DNA of 64,000 nt from Pontibacterium sp049603715 (GTDB lineage Bacteria > Pseudomonadota > Gammaproteobacteria > Pseudomonadales > Balneatricaceae). The position numbers and the translations under genes are program-made. This document shows positions 16,770 to 25,901 of the stretch, one piece after another; positions within the stretch are counted from its first letter, which is position 1; every line of letters begins with the position of its first letter. Location of the stretch: contig JBMYSW010000018.1 of the NCBI GenBank assembly GCA_049603715.1, positions 11,517 through 75,516 of the forward strand, read 5' to 3'. The notes below the pieces were generated by a model. That model was not told where the DNA came from and ran no database searches. It was given only the letters and a program-made list of their open reading frames with translations.

Positions 16770-17233
16770 TGCAGTTGCTTTGTGTACGCCACGGAGAGGC
16801 GTCTTGGCAAGCCGAACGAGATGAGCTTCGCCCGCTCACGGAGCGAGGTGCGCATTACGTATCGGCTGCGGCCCACGCTTTGTCTACCAAACTTCCGACC
16901 TTTGATCTTGCGATTGTCAGTCCTTACCTGCGAGCGCAACAAACCTTTAAGCTGATTAGCGAGCCTTGGGATGTTCGAAAGAGCGTTTCAGACGCTTTGT
17001 TTATGCCCGATGTGCCATCAGCCCAAGCGATGGAGCGCCTAGCCGAACTCACCCAAGGCCTTGACGACAACGCCTCGGTATTGCTGGTAAGTCATAATCC
17101 GCTCATTAGCCAGCTTGTTGGCGAGTTGTGCGAAGGTGTGGGCAGTTACGAGCCTTTTGATACGGGCACCATGGCATTGTTAGACCTTTCTTACCCAGCC
17201 ACAGGCTTAGGGCAGTTGCTTTGGAAACACTAG
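16769..17233 (+). CDS. sixA: Phosphohistidine phosphatase SixA
   Basis: 154 residues of the histidine phosphatase family. The RHG motif is at the N-terminus (MQLLCVRHGEAS, catalytic His8) and the second histidine is in LLVSHNPLISQLVGEL. SixA removes phosphate from histidine of HPt or PTS proteins. The gpsA-sixA overlap is seen in related bacteria. Confidence 0.9.
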   Translation: MQLLCVRHGEASWQAERDELRPLTERGAHYVSAAAHALSTKLPTFDLAIVSPYLRAQQTFKLISEPWDVRKSVSDALFMPDVPSAQAMERLAELTQGLDDNASVLLVSHNPLISQLVGELCEGVGSYEPFDTGTMALLDLSYPATGLGQLLWKH

Positions 17234-18198
17234 GCACTCAAGGGATAGACTCATTAGCGCCTTCTCCAGAAGAGCTAACGTTAGCGGCCTGCGTAAACGA
17301 CTACCCAGCGCTTTTATCACCCATTTGGTTACCTCAACGACACTTTTTAGAGACTACACGCGGTGAGCTATCTTACCTAACCTGTGGCCCTGAAAACGGT
17401 GCGCCCGTTTTGTGTGTACACGGTTGGTTAGATAATGCTGCCAGTTTTATTCCGGTATTTAACGCGGCAGCACAGGCCAATTTGCCGATTCGTTTTATTG
17501 CGATGGATTTGTGTGGCCACGGGCACAGCTACCATTTACCGCAGGGCATGAGTTATGGCGTTTGGGAATACTTGCCAGATATCAAAGCCTTGATCGACCA
17601 TTTATCCCTTAGCCAAGTCATGATGCTTGGCCACTCTCTAGGTGCGGGCTTAAGCACGGTATTCACCGCGGCCCTAGGTAAGCAGATAAAAAACTTGCTG
17701 CTGGTTGAGAGCATCGCGCCGCTTGTGGCACCCGCCAACGATTTTGCCGCCGAGCTGGGGCACTCACTGGTGCAACACGCAAAAACCCGACGCCCAGCGC
17801 GCACTTATAAAAGCCTTGATGCTGCTATAAAGGCGCGGGCTTCGGGCAAGTATCCGCTCAGTGAGGCTCACGCTCGCTTACTGGTTTCGCAGGCTGTTAA
17901 GCCCGTCGAAGGGGGTGTTCAGTGGCGACACGACAGCCGCTTAGTGTTGCCTTCGCCCGTGCGATTAACGGAACCTCAGGTCATTTCGTGTATCCAATCT
18001 ATACATCAGCCCGTAAGACTTATAAGGGGTGACCAAGGTATTGAGATAAATAACCTGGCCCAGCGACTAAAGACGTTTAAGCAGGTCACGACCTATACTT
18101 TACAGGGTAACCATCATTTACATATGCAGTCAGGCCCAGCTGAGCAGCTGGCTAACATGCTAGGCCAGTGGTTAGACCCAGTGGCTAAATTAAGCTAA
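17221..18198 (+). CDS. Alpha/beta hydrolase
   Basis: 325 residues. The oxyanion region is VHGWLDNAASF (about 67-77), the nucleophile elbow is MLGHSLGAGLS (Ser139), and the likely catalytic histidine is in QGNHHLHMQSG near the C-terminus. The TTG start lies inside the sixA 3' end, and no ATG gives a full-length fold. Substrate unknown; an esterase or lipase-like role is the usual default for this family. Confidence 0.85.
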   Translation: METLGTQGIDSLAPSPEELTLAACVNDYPALLSPIWLPQRHFLETTRGELSYLTCGPENGAPVLCVHGWLDNAASFIPVFNAAAQANLPIRFIAMDLCGHGHSYHLPQGMSYGVWEYLPDIKALIDHLSLSQVMMLGHSLGAGLSTVFTAALGKQIKNLLLVESIAPLVAPANDFAAELGHSLVQHAKTRRPARTYKSLDAAIKARASGKYPLSEAHARLLVSQAVKPVEGGVQWRHDSRLVLPSPVRLTEPQVISCIQSIHQPVRLIRGDQGIEINNLAQRLKTFKQVTTYTLQGNHHLHMQSGPAEQLANMLGQWLDPVAKLS

Positions 18199-18242
18199 AT
18201 ACCACTTTGTTTTGCTGTGTAATTAAAAGAGGGCAATAACCA

Positions 18243-19124
18243 ATGGTGCAACGCCTTAGAGCGACGTTAATGGGAGCAAGCATGTCTTTGCTTGCATTGG
18301 GTTTTATGGCATCACCTGCATGGAGCGACCCGCGCGACGCCAGTGGCGCGCAGGGTAATGCAGTGGAGGCAATTATCAAGCGCCCAGAGGGTGCCTACAT
18401 TGACCGGTTTCAAGAAAGCTATCAGCCCAAGTACGCCATTGCCTTGGGGGCGCTACAAAAGGTAAATGGCGCGGTGCGGGCCGAAAAGGCGCTCACTATT
18501 GATGCCACCGTGAGCCGTGTTGTGTTTCGCATTCCGGAGTTTGTTCCGTTAACAGAAGCCTATATGTCCGTGCGCGACCAACTGGTGACACGGGCGCAGG
18601 TGGTGTATGAATGCCAGGCCCGCGATTGTGGCTCCAGCGATTACTGGGCTTATCGCCATTACCAAGAGCCAAAGCTTTATGGCTTGGATGACTCGCAGTT
18701 TTACAGTGTTTTTAAAGACGATTACGGCTATTGGCGAACCCATATCGTGCAGCGCGGTAACAAACGGGTGTATATGCTGCTTGAACGCATTGTCTCTGAC
18801 GAAGTCCCCAAAGTAGACACCACGGCCGCAGCCCGTGACGTATGGCACTTGAGTGGCGAGCGTTTGCCAACGGCGTTACTCACCCAGCTAACCGAATCTG
18901 AGCAAAGGGTATGGCTGTTTGTGCAAGCAAGAGCCTCGACCCTAGAAGCTAGTATGCGTGATAGCGAAGGTTATCTTAGCCAACTACAAGATCAGCTAAC
19001 CCAAGCGGGAATCTCATCTGAGCGGGTTCGTGCGATTGCAGCGGGTAATCTGGCCGAAGCCAGCCAAGCCGCGATGGCCGTTGGCGACTTAAAAGCGACG
19101 GTTTATTTGCGCCCAGCGCCTTAA
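18243..19124 (+). CDS. DUF4892 exported protein
   Basis: 293 residues with a signal peptide ending near ASPAWS. The middle section carries the DUF4892 signature: YIDRFQESYQPKYAIALG near the N-terminus and then VYECQARDCGSSDYWA, in which two cysteines could form a disulfide in the periplasm. The C-terminal part may form an OmpA-like peptidoglycan region in relatives; here it is too divergent to claim. Followed by a strong terminator. Function unknown. Confidence 0.8.
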   Translation: MVQRLRATLMGASMSLLALGFMASPAWSDPRDASGAQGNAVEAIIKRPEGAYIDRFQESYQPKYAIALGALQKVNGAVRAEKALTIDATVSRVVFRIPEFVPLTEAYMSVRDQLVTRAQVVYECQARDCGSSDYWAYRHYQEPKLYGLDDSQFYSVFKDDYGYWRTHIVQRGNKRVYMLLERIVSDEVPKVDTTAAARDVWHLSGERLPTALLTQLTESEQRVWLFVQARASTLEASMRDSEGYLSQLQDQLTQAGISSERVRAIAAGNLAEASQAAMAVGDLKATVYLRPAP

Positions 19125-19338
19125 ACTAAATATTGTGGATGGGCCGCTCGAATATTGTCGATGCACTTCAACACCCACTCGGGTATTCGCGCCCGCAACG
19201 ATGTTGCCGAAATGCAAAAGTATGACCCCGAATGGACAGGGCAAGTACCTCGTTTTTGAGAGACCTGCACTGCCTCATCGAGTGCTACCGAACGCCACTC
19301 GATGGCCTTACGCTCTGAACAGGTAAGGCGTTAGCCTT

Positions 19339-19370
19339 GCCTCTCGGCTATTGTGCCGAGGGGCTTTTTT
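19339..19370 (+). terminator. Rho-independent terminator
   Basis: A 10-base stem (GCCTCTCGGC / GCCGAGGGGC, one mismatch) with a 6-base loop is followed by six T. It ends the rightward transcript of the DUF4892 gene and overlaps the stop codon of the convergent EamA gene. Confidence 0.85.
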
Positions 19371-20208
19371 GCTTTTTACTGCCAATGTAATTACCTAAGA
19401 GCATGAGTAAAAAGCCAATGAATAAGGCGGTTGTAATGGCTTCTTCATAAAAGATAACGCCAACAAGGGCAATCATTGGCAGGCGCAAGTAGTCCAGTGT
19501 GACCACCGTGGTTACTTCGGTATGGTTCATCGCACGTGTGAGTGAAAAGTGTGCTCCCAACGCCGAAAGGCTAACCGCACCTAACCACAACCATCCATCT
19601 AAGCTTGGCCAAGACCAGCTAATTGCTGCTGGCACAGCGGCTGCGAGCATTTGCACTAAACACATATAAAACACGATGACCCAAGTTGGCTCAGTGGAGG
19701 CGAGGGCTTTGGTTGCTGTATGTGCAATCGCAAAGAAAATAGCGGCAATGAGTACCACAAACGAAAACCACAGGGTTTCGCTGCTTTGCGGGGCCGTGGG
19801 CTGAACAATGACCCACACGCTTATGGAGCCTAAGAGCAGCGCCAAGGCTTTGTTCCAGCTAAGGGCTTCTTTTAGAAAGAGCGCAGCAATGAGAACCGTC
19901 CAAATAGGGACGGTAAACTCAATGGCAAAGACCTGCGCAAGAGGCAGTGCACCTAGGCCCATAAACCAACCGTATTGAGCGGCAAAATGAGCGAGGTGAC
20001 GAAAACTGTGTAGCCCAAGGCGCTGGGTTTTGAGTGCGCCCAGCTGTTGGCTATAAAAGAGGACGCCGCCTACAATCAGCAAACCCACGGCGCTGCGGGT
20101 AAACAGGGTTTGAAAAATACTTACACTGTCACTTAATTCACGTGCGCCCACGGCTAATAGGCAAAAACACAAAATGGCGCTAAACATCCAACCACAGGCT
20201 AATAACAT
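19348..20208 (-). CDS. EamA/RhaT-family (DMT) transporter
   Basis: 286 residues with about ten hydrophobic helices arranged as two EamA repeats, typical of drug/metabolite exporters in the inner membrane. Patterns such as QYGWFMGLGALPLAQVFAIEF and LSALGAHFSLTRAMNHTEVT are characteristic. It stands alone between convergent and divergent neighbours. The substrate cannot be deduced. Confidence 0.88.
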   Translation of the reverse strand: MLLACGWMFSAILCFCLLAVGARELSDSVSIFQTLFTRSAVGLLIVGGVLFYSQQLGALKTQRLGLHSFRHLAHFAAQYGWFMGLGALPLAQVFAIEFTVPIWTVLIAALFLKEALSWNKALALLLGSISVWVIVQPTAPQSSETLWFSFVVLIAAIFFAIAHTATKALASTEPTWVIVFYMCLVQMLAAAVPAAISWSWPSLDGWLWLGAVSLSALGAHFSLTRAMNHTEVTTVVTLDYLRLPMIALVGVIFYEEAITTALFIGFLLMLLGNYIGSKKQKSPSAQ

Positions 20209-20503
20209 ACGCTGGGCTCTACTCTCTTTTCTTTCTTATATTGGCAAAAAGTGAACTATTGAATAGTGCCGGTTAAACGCACCTAATAGCTGCTGGCAGA
20301 GGTTACGCCCTTGTGTGGCCAGTGCCAATGCGTAAAAACACCGAGAAAGACTCATAAAAAGGGCTGCTTTGGTCGTAGAAGCCTTTTAAAACCAGCTACT
20401 TGGCGTGTTACTTTTTGTAAAGCCATTGCTGTGTCATTGGCTTTAGCCACCGGCCTCGGTAAGCTAGTTAATAGCTATATAGATGACAAAGATTAGGAGA
20501 GTT

Positions 20504-21916
20504 ATGTCGGACGCTTACTCGCGTGAACAGTTAGAGGCTTTTTTTGTAAAGCAATCGCCTACCGCTGGGCTATTTTTATGGCTGGCGTTTCGTCGACATA
20601 TTCAAACCACTGAGCCCTCCCAATTAAATGAAGCGGCTGGAATACAAAAGGGCGAAGCCAGCCCTTTAGAGTACGTGCAAAACTGGCAAGCGCAGCAACT
20701 GCCTCGACAAACTCAATCGCTTTTGGGGTTACGGTTACTCACGCTGGTAGCAGCGCTATTTGGCGTTGTCTCTATGGTGGGGGTGCTTAACTACGCCTCT
20801 AGCTACACCGTTAATGTGTGGCTGCCGCTGGTGTTTTTTGTGTTAATGCCCTTGCTGGCGAGCTTAGTTGCGGTCGGCCTTTTATTGGGGCGTAAAGGTG
20901 AAGCGGCTTCGCTCCATTCGCCCTTATTTAATTTTTTGCTGCAACGTTGGCAATTAAGCGACTACCAGCCTTTTAGGCCATTAGTTTTTGCATGGTTAGC
21001 ATGGAGACTGCAAGCGCTGGCCATTGCCTTTAGTTTGGCGGCGTTGCTCACATTTGCTGCTTTGGCGGTATTTCAGGAATATCGCTTTGTATGGTCATCG
21101 ACACTGATGAGCGATGGCGGTGTATTAACTTGGGTGATGCAGCTGTTTACTTGGCCGTGGCAAAGTTTAATGGTGGATATCGATACCCTTGTACGCCAAA
21201 CCCATGCGGGAGCCTTTGATTCGCTTGTTGCCTCTGTAACACCCGTTAGCCAAAAGCAACTGAGTGCGGCTTGGTGGTGGCACTTGTTTATTCTTATGGC
21301 AGTTTATGGCGTGCTACCTCGGGTGTGCTTGGCGTTTTGGTTAAAGCGCAAAGTGGCGCGAACGCTTACCACGAATATTCAAAACAGCCCTGAGCTTGAC
21401 CAACTACAAAGGGCTTATCAGCATCAAGTTAGCCAAGACGCGGTGACGCCAACAGATGAGCCAAGTACGCCTGCAGTCGCAACAACGCTAAAGCAGGAAC
21501 AGCAGGCTACGTTGACCACACCAAAGCCCTCACTGTCTTCTAAAATTGAGCAAGCGATTTATGTTACATGGCAGCTGCCTAACCGAGCATACCCAGTGGA
21601 GCGCAGTTTGGGTGCGGGCCAGTGGCAAGAAGATGAAGCATGGGTCAACCAGCAAAACTGGACAAAGAACTCTCCAGTTGTGGTGCTGGTGGAGGCTTGG
21701 CAAACACCCACGGGCGACTTGGCCGACTGCTTAGAAGACTTGGCCGCCGCAGGTGCAGAGGTTTACCTTGCTTTGGTTTCGTCTGATGAGGCGGATGGGT
21801 TACTTGTCGCTGAGCGTAAAGCACAACAGCAGAGCACTTGGCAGTTGTTTGCACAACGCCAGGCTTGCCCTTTATTGGCGCTGTCTTATGCAGAAGGGGT
21901 ATTAAGTGATGATTAA
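20504..21916 (+). CDS. DUF2868 membrane protein
   Basis: 470 residues from the ATG at 20504, which has AGGAGAG just upstream; an in-frame ATG at 20483 lacks this. About four transmembrane helices lie in residues 90-290 (VAALFGVVSMVGVLNYAS, VFFVLMPLLASLVAVGLL and others), with a soluble C-terminal domain. It overlaps the following GTPase gene by 11 bases. A DUF2868-DUF3482 pair is a recurring arrangement, suggesting a membrane partner for the GTPase. Confidence 0.82.
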   Translation: MSDAYSREQLEAFFVKQSPTAGLFLWLAFRRHIQTTEPSQLNEAAGIQKGEASPLEYVQNWQAQQLPRQTQSLLGLRLLTLVAALFGVVSMVGVLNYASSYTVNVWLPLVFFVLMPLLASLVAVGLLLGRKGEAASLHSPLFNFLLQRWQLSDYQPFRPLVFAWLAWRLQALAIAFSLAALLTFAALAVFQEYRFVWSSTLMSDGGVLTWVMQLFTWPWQSLMVDIDTLVRQTHAGAFDSLVASVTPVSQKQLSAAWWWHLFILMAVYGVLPRVCLAFWLKRKVARTLTTNIQNSPELDQLQRAYQHQVSQDAVTPTDEPSTPAVATTLKQEQQATLTTPKPSLSSKIEQAIYVTWQLPNRAYPVERSLGAGQWQEDEAWVNQQNWTKNSPVVVLVEAWQTPTGDLADCLEDLAAAGAEVYLALVSSDEADGLLVAERKAQQQSTWQLFAQRQACPLLALSYAEGVLSDD

Positions 21917-23363
21917 TAATAGCGCTTCGGTGGGGGCTGGCCCTCAAGAGGCTAATAACACCCCGGTGTTGGCCGTGGTAGGTCACCCTAACAAGGGTAA
22001 GTCGAGTATTGTATCGACCTTGACCCGCCAGCCCGAAGTGGCCATCTCGGAATTATCGGGCACCACAACCAAAGCGCAGGGTTTTGACTTTAGCTTAAAC
22101 GGCGAAACCTACTACACCTTAATTGATACGCCGGGGTTTCAACGACCACGACGTTTGTTGTCGTGGTTAATGTCGCAAGAGGTTAATGCGGCCCAACGCA
22201 AGGCGCGTATTGCCGAGTTTGTTGACGAACAGCGCAAGCTTAGTCAGGAGGGGAGTAGCCGTTTTAATGATGAAGTAGAGCTGCTCACGCCTATTTTGGC
22301 CGGTGCCGGAATTGTATACGTGGTCGATGGTTCATTGCCTTACACCGAAGACCTCGAAGCCGAAATGACGATTTTGCAATGGACGGGCCAGCCTCGCATG
22401 GCGCTGATTAACCCTATTGCTGGTGATGCCTATGTGGAGCAATGGCAAGCCGCGCTGGAGCAGTATTTTAGCGTGGTGCGGGTGTTTAACCCTATGGATG
22501 CCTCACTGGATAGCCAAATGGGTGTATTGCGTGCGTTTGCAGAGCTAAGCGAGCCTTGGCGTCGGCAACTGCAAGCGACACTAACCGCCCTTGAGCACCA
22601 CTGGTTGCAACAACGTCAGCAAGCGGCTCGACGAGTGGCTGAGCTGTTGGTTGATATGCTTAGTCATCAAACACGACTTAAAGTGCCGGTGGCTTTTGTT
22701 GAGGACCAGCTCGAAAGTAAACTAAAAGCCGACTATCAAAATGCGTTGCGACAAAAAGAAACTGCGCTTGTTCGGCAGTTGCAAGGTGTCTTTGATCACG
22801 CCTCGGTTGATACTTTTGTTGACGCACTAGACACCCAGCACCCCGACCTATTCGATACTACTCAATGGTTCGCTTTTGGCCTTGATCGTACCAAGCTGGT
22901 GGCATTATCGGCATCGGCGGGTGTAGCGGCAGGGGCGGTATTAGATGCCGGTGTTGGCGGTGCTTCGTTTATGACCGGCGCAATTGCCGGAGGCCTCGTA
23001 TCTGGGCTGGCGTCATTTGCTGCCACCTTAAAGCCCGAAAAGCTCAAGTTTAAAGGTGTGCCCGTTGCAGGTAAGGAGTTAGTGGCGGGGCCAAGTAAGT
23101 CCCTCAACTTTAACTTTGTGGTGCTTGGGCGTGCCCTAGATGTGCTGGAGCATTTGTTGTCTCGCACCCATGCAAATCGCGCCGTGGGTACTTTGGCACC
23201 TAAAAGCATGACCGAGCGTTTAAGCGCTTTATCTAAAACCGAGCAGGTAAAGCTGACACGGCTTTTGCAAAAGTCAGCTAAAGGGTTGAGCGAACAAGAG
23301 CTTACCCAGTTTAGCGAGCTAATCTTGACCTTGGTAACCGCAAAACCATTGCAAACAACGTAA
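21906..23363 (+). CDS. Membrane-linked GTPase, DUF3482 family
   Basis: 485 residues. The G domain has P-loop VVGHPNKGKSSIVSTL, a switch/G3 DTPGFQ, and an Era/Der-like layout in the first 200 residues. A helical middle leads to a glycine/alanine-rich hydrophobic hairpin (AGVAAGAVLDAGVGGASF and nearby, about 337-380), likely for membrane association. It is translationally coupled to the DUF2868 gene. The cellular role of this pair is not known. Confidence 0.85.
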   Translation: MMINNSASVGAGPQEANNTPVLAVVGHPNKGKSSIVSTLTRQPEVAISELSGTTTKAQGFDFSLNGETYYTLIDTPGFQRPRRLLSWLMSQEVNAAQRKARIAEFVDEQRKLSQEGSSRFNDEVELLTPILAGAGIVYVVDGSLPYTEDLEAEMTILQWTGQPRMALINPIAGDAYVEQWQAALEQYFSVVRVFNPMDASLDSQMGVLRAFAELSEPWRRQLQATLTALEHHWLQQRQQAARRVAELLVDMLSHQTRLKVPVAFVEDQLESKLKADYQNALRQKETALVRQLQGVFDHASVDTFVDALDTQHPDLFDTTQWFAFGLDRTKLVALSASAGVAAGAVLDAGVGGASFMTGAIAGGLVSGLASFAATLKPEKLKFKGVPVAGKELVAGPSKSLNFNFVVLGRALDVLEHLLSRTHANRAVGTLAPKSMTERLSALSKTEQVKLTRLLQKSAKGLSEQELTQFSELILTLVTAKPLQTT

Positions 23364-23427
23364 AACCTTGGCACAAAGTGAGAAAGCTACGAGGCCGTTT
23401 ATGAGGCCATTAAAGGAGTAACGCAAA

Positions 23428-24024
23428 ATGAAAGTGTATGGCGATAAGCAGTCGGGTAATTGCTACAAGGTGCAGCTGTTGTGTGAGCTACTTGGCTTAA
23501 CCTATGAGTGGATCGACGTTGATATTTTGGCTGGCGATACCAAAGCGGTGGCGTTTTTAGCGAAAAATCCGAACGGAAAAATTCCGCTTTTAATGCTGGA
23601 CGACGGTCGTTATGTGTCTGAATCGAATGCGATACTCAACTTTTTAGCCCATGGCACAGAATGGCTACCAAGCGAGCCTTACGACCTTGCCAAAGTTCAG
23701 CAATGGCAGTTTTTTGAGCAATACAGCCACGAGCCTTACATTGCGGTTGCTCGCTTTATTAACAAATATCTTGGCTTGCCCGACGATAAAAAAGCCGAGT
23801 ACCAAGCCAAACAAGAAGGTGGCATTAAAGCGCTAAAGGTAATGGAATCGCAGCTGTCTAAAACACCCTTCTTAGCGGGCGAAAAACCAAGTACGGCTGA
23901 TATCGCTTTGTTTGCTTACACACACGTGGCAGATGAAGGCGGGTTTGATTTAAGCCCTTATGTGGCGTTAAACGCTTGGCTAGAGCGTATGCGGGCGTTG
24001 CCTGGATTTGTGGCGATGGGGTAA
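23428..24024 (+). CDS. Glutathione S-transferase family protein
   Basis: 198 residues. The thioredoxin-like N-terminal domain starts MKVYGDKQSGNCYKVQLLCE, with NGKIPLLMLDDGRYVSESNAIL carrying the cis-Pro and the glutathione-binding ES motif. A helical C-terminal domain includes TADIALFAYTHVADEGGFDL. The AAAGGAG ribosome site is clear. A substrate cannot be inferred. Confidence 0.9.
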   Translation: MKVYGDKQSGNCYKVQLLCELLGLTYEWIDVDILAGDTKAVAFLAKNPNGKIPLLMLDDGRYVSESNAILNFLAHGTEWLPSEPYDLAKVQQWQFFEQYSHEPYIAVARFINKYLGLPDDKKAEYQAKQEGGIKALKVMESQLSKTPFLAGEKPSTADIALFAYTHVADEGGFDLSPYVALNAWLERMRALPGFVAMG

Positions 24025-24060
24025 AAAAAGAGCGTTAGCCCACTGTGAAAACTAACGCTC
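24022..24060 (-). terminator. glpD terminator
   Basis: GAGCGTTAG/CTAACGCTC, a perfect 9-base stem with a 13-base loop, followed on the minus strand by seven T. It ends glpD and also lies just after the convergent GST stop. Confidence 0.85.
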
Positions 24061-24067
24061 CAAAGAA

Positions 24068-24085
24068 CCGGTGAAGGTTCACCGG
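24068..24085. other. Short perfect hairpin after glpD
   Basis: CCGGTGAA and TTCACCGG, exact 8-base arms with a 2-base spacer, lie between the glpD stop and its terminator. Likely an mRNA 3'-end stabiliser or a chance palindrome. Confidence 0.4.
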
Positions 24086-24102
24086 GCGCCAAACAGGCTG
24101 GA

Positions 24103-25650
24103 TTAGTGACAGGTATTGCACGCGATAGTTTCGCTGTTGCTAGAGTCCTCCTTTTCGCCAATAGATAGTGTGTGTAAATAGCGATCAAGTTGGGTGATTT
24201 CTTGATCGGATAGGCGCAGGCCTAGCTTGGTTCTGCGCCAAATAATATCTTCAACCGTTTGTGCCCATTCGTTGGTAATAAGGTAATCCACCTCTTTTTG
24301 GTACAGGCTTGCACCAAAGTTCATACCTAAATCGCCTAGGCTTTGTGCGTCTTGCAAAATGTCTTTTGCGCAGGTGCCATAGGTGCGAACCCAGCGTTTA
24401 ACCAAAGCTTCTGGTAACCATGGGTATTCGCGACTTAAACGCTGCTTTAACTCATCTGGAAGGCCAAAGTCGCCGCCTGGCAAGGTGCCTGTTTTGGTCC
24501 ACGTAGCACCTGCTTGCGGGAAATACTCGCAAATGGCATTGGTTGCAGCTTCCGCAAGCTTACGGTAAGTGGTGATTTTTCCGCCAAATACCGACAAGAC
24601 GGGGGCTTTGCCGTTGTTATCTTGAATTTCAAAGGTGTAGTCGCGCGTTACGGCTTGGGCTGAGCCTGCCTCGTTATCCAGCAGTGGGCGAACACCTGAG
24701 TAGGTGTGAACCACATCCGACGCCTTCAAATTGCACTTGAAGTACTGCTTGGTGATCGAAACTAGGTAATCAATCTCTGCTTGATCAATGGCAACCTTAC
24801 GAGGGTCGCCTTTGTATTCGTGATCGGTGGTGCCAATAAGTGAGAAGTCATCCTCGTAAGGGATAACAAACACAATTCGGCCGTCGGCATTTTGAAGAAT
24901 GTAGGCTTCTTCTTGGTCATGAATTTTAGGTACCACAATGTGGCTACCTTTAATAAGACGAATTTGCTTAGGTGCTTTTTGCTCAAAGGTTGAGCCAAAC
25001 AAGCTAGAAACCCATGGCCCTGCCGCATTGGCAATTGCCTTCGCTTTTATAATTTGCGAAGCGCCAGTATTTAGGTCGACCAGCGTCACTTCCCATAACT
25101 CTCCGACGCGAACCGCTTTTGTGCATTGTGTTCGCGTAAGAATGGTGGCGCCTTTTTGTTGTGCTAGCTTTGCGTTCAGGACAACAAGTCGAGCATCATC
25201 AACCCAGCCATCCGAGTACTCAAAACCCTTGGTGACTGAGCTGACAATGGGGTCATCTTTTTTAAATTTAACGCTTTTGGAGCCACTTAAACGTTTTCGT
25301 TTTGCGAGGTGATCGTACATAAACAATCCAATACGAATCATCCAAGCAGGGCGTAGGTGTGGTTGGTGAGGCAAAATAAAGCGCATTGGCCACATGATGT
25401 GGGGAGCGTTTTCCAGCAGGGTTTCACGCTCTGCTAAAGCCTCTTTTACAAGGCGGAACTCGTAGTATTCAAGGTAACGTAAGCCACCGTGAATCAATTT
25501 GCTGCTGTTTGACGAGGTTGCTGAAGCTAGGTCATCCATTTCGCAAAGTGCTACGGATAAGCCTCGGCCCGCTGCGTCCGCTGCGATGCCTACACCGTTT
25601 ACTCCGCCCCCAATGACTAATAGGTCGTGGACAGTAGAAGTAGGGGTCAT
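24103..25650 (-). CDS. glpD: Aerobic glycerol-3-phosphate dehydrogenase
   Basis: A membrane-peripheral FAD enzyme that oxidises glycerol-3-phosphate to dihydroxyacetone phosphate and feeds quinone. 515 residues from the ATG at 25650, chosen for the GAGGAGG upstream. The FAD motif is VIGGGVNGVGIAADAAGRG, followed by SSNSSKLIHGGLRYLEYYEF. The C-terminal domain contains the family helix around AQTVEDIIWRRTKLGLRL. The extreme C-terminus ends in CNTCH, a heme-c-like CxxCH not usual for GlpD. A GlpR-type palindrome is upstream. Confidence 0.95.
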   Translation of the reverse strand: MTPTSTVHDLLVIGGGVNGVGIAADAAGRGLSVALCEMDDLASATSSNSSKLIHGGLRYLEYYEFRLVKEALAERETLLENAPHIMWPMRFILPHQPHLRPAWMIRIGLFMYDHLAKRKRLSGSKSVKFKKDDPIVSSVTKGFEYSDGWVDDARLVVLNAKLAQQKGATILTRTQCTKAVRVGELWEVTLVDLNTGASQIIKAKAIANAAGPWVSSLFGSTFEQKAPKQIRLIKGSHIVVPKIHDQEEAYILQNADGRIVFVIPYEDDFSLIGTTDHEYKGDPRKVAIDQAEIDYLVSITKQYFKCNLKASDVVHTYSGVRPLLDNEAGSAQAVTRDYTFEIQDNNGKAPVLSVFGGKITTYRKLAEAATNAICEYFPQAGATWTKTGTLPGGDFGLPDELKQRLSREYPWLPEALVKRWVRTYGTCAKDILQDAQSLGDLGMNFGASLYQKEVDYLITNEWAQTVEDIIWRRTKLGLRLSDQEITQLDRYLHTLSIGEKEDSSNSETIACNTCH

Positions 25651-25746
25651 GGGTTTTGCCTCCTCGCGCGCCACTTTCGTTATTAATAAAAAGTAGGCAT
25701 TTATTTTCAATTTGGTCAGTTAATTGTTCGAATGCGCTAACTATAA

Positions 25747-25762
25747 TGTTCATTAACGAACA
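25747..25762. promoter_or_regulatory. Candidate GlpR operator of glpD
   Basis: TGTTCATTAACGAACA is a near-perfect 16-base palindrome 97 bases before the glpD ATG. It shares the TGTTCR half-site with the palindromes before glpK and glpS. Confidence 0.6.
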
Positions 25763-25801
25763 AAATCAACCATAAAAGAAAATAAATTTACGAATAGGCG
25801 T

Positions 25802-25844
25802 AAAAAAAGCAACATATTTTCATTTAAGAAAATTTAAGTTGCTT
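25802..25844 (-). terminator. glpR terminator
   Basis: On the minus strand, AAGCAAC and GTTGCTT pair around an inner AAATTTTC/GAAAAT stem and are followed by a run of T. It separates glpR from glpD, so glpD probably has its own promoter. Confidence 0.75.
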
Positions 25845-25901
25845 AAATTAAGATAAATGTAGGGTGTGAGGGCGAAAAGTGATTGAAATCTAGCTTTATG
25901 G

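Noticed and set aside
19161..19259. 33-codon frame (MHFNTHSGIRARND...) between DUF4892 and its terminator
   Set aside because: No ribosome site and no recognisable family; it could be a remnant, but coding evidence is too weak.
20311..20496. 61-codon plus-strand frame before the DUF2868 gene
   Set aside because: No ribosome site or family similarity; probably a chance frame in the leader.
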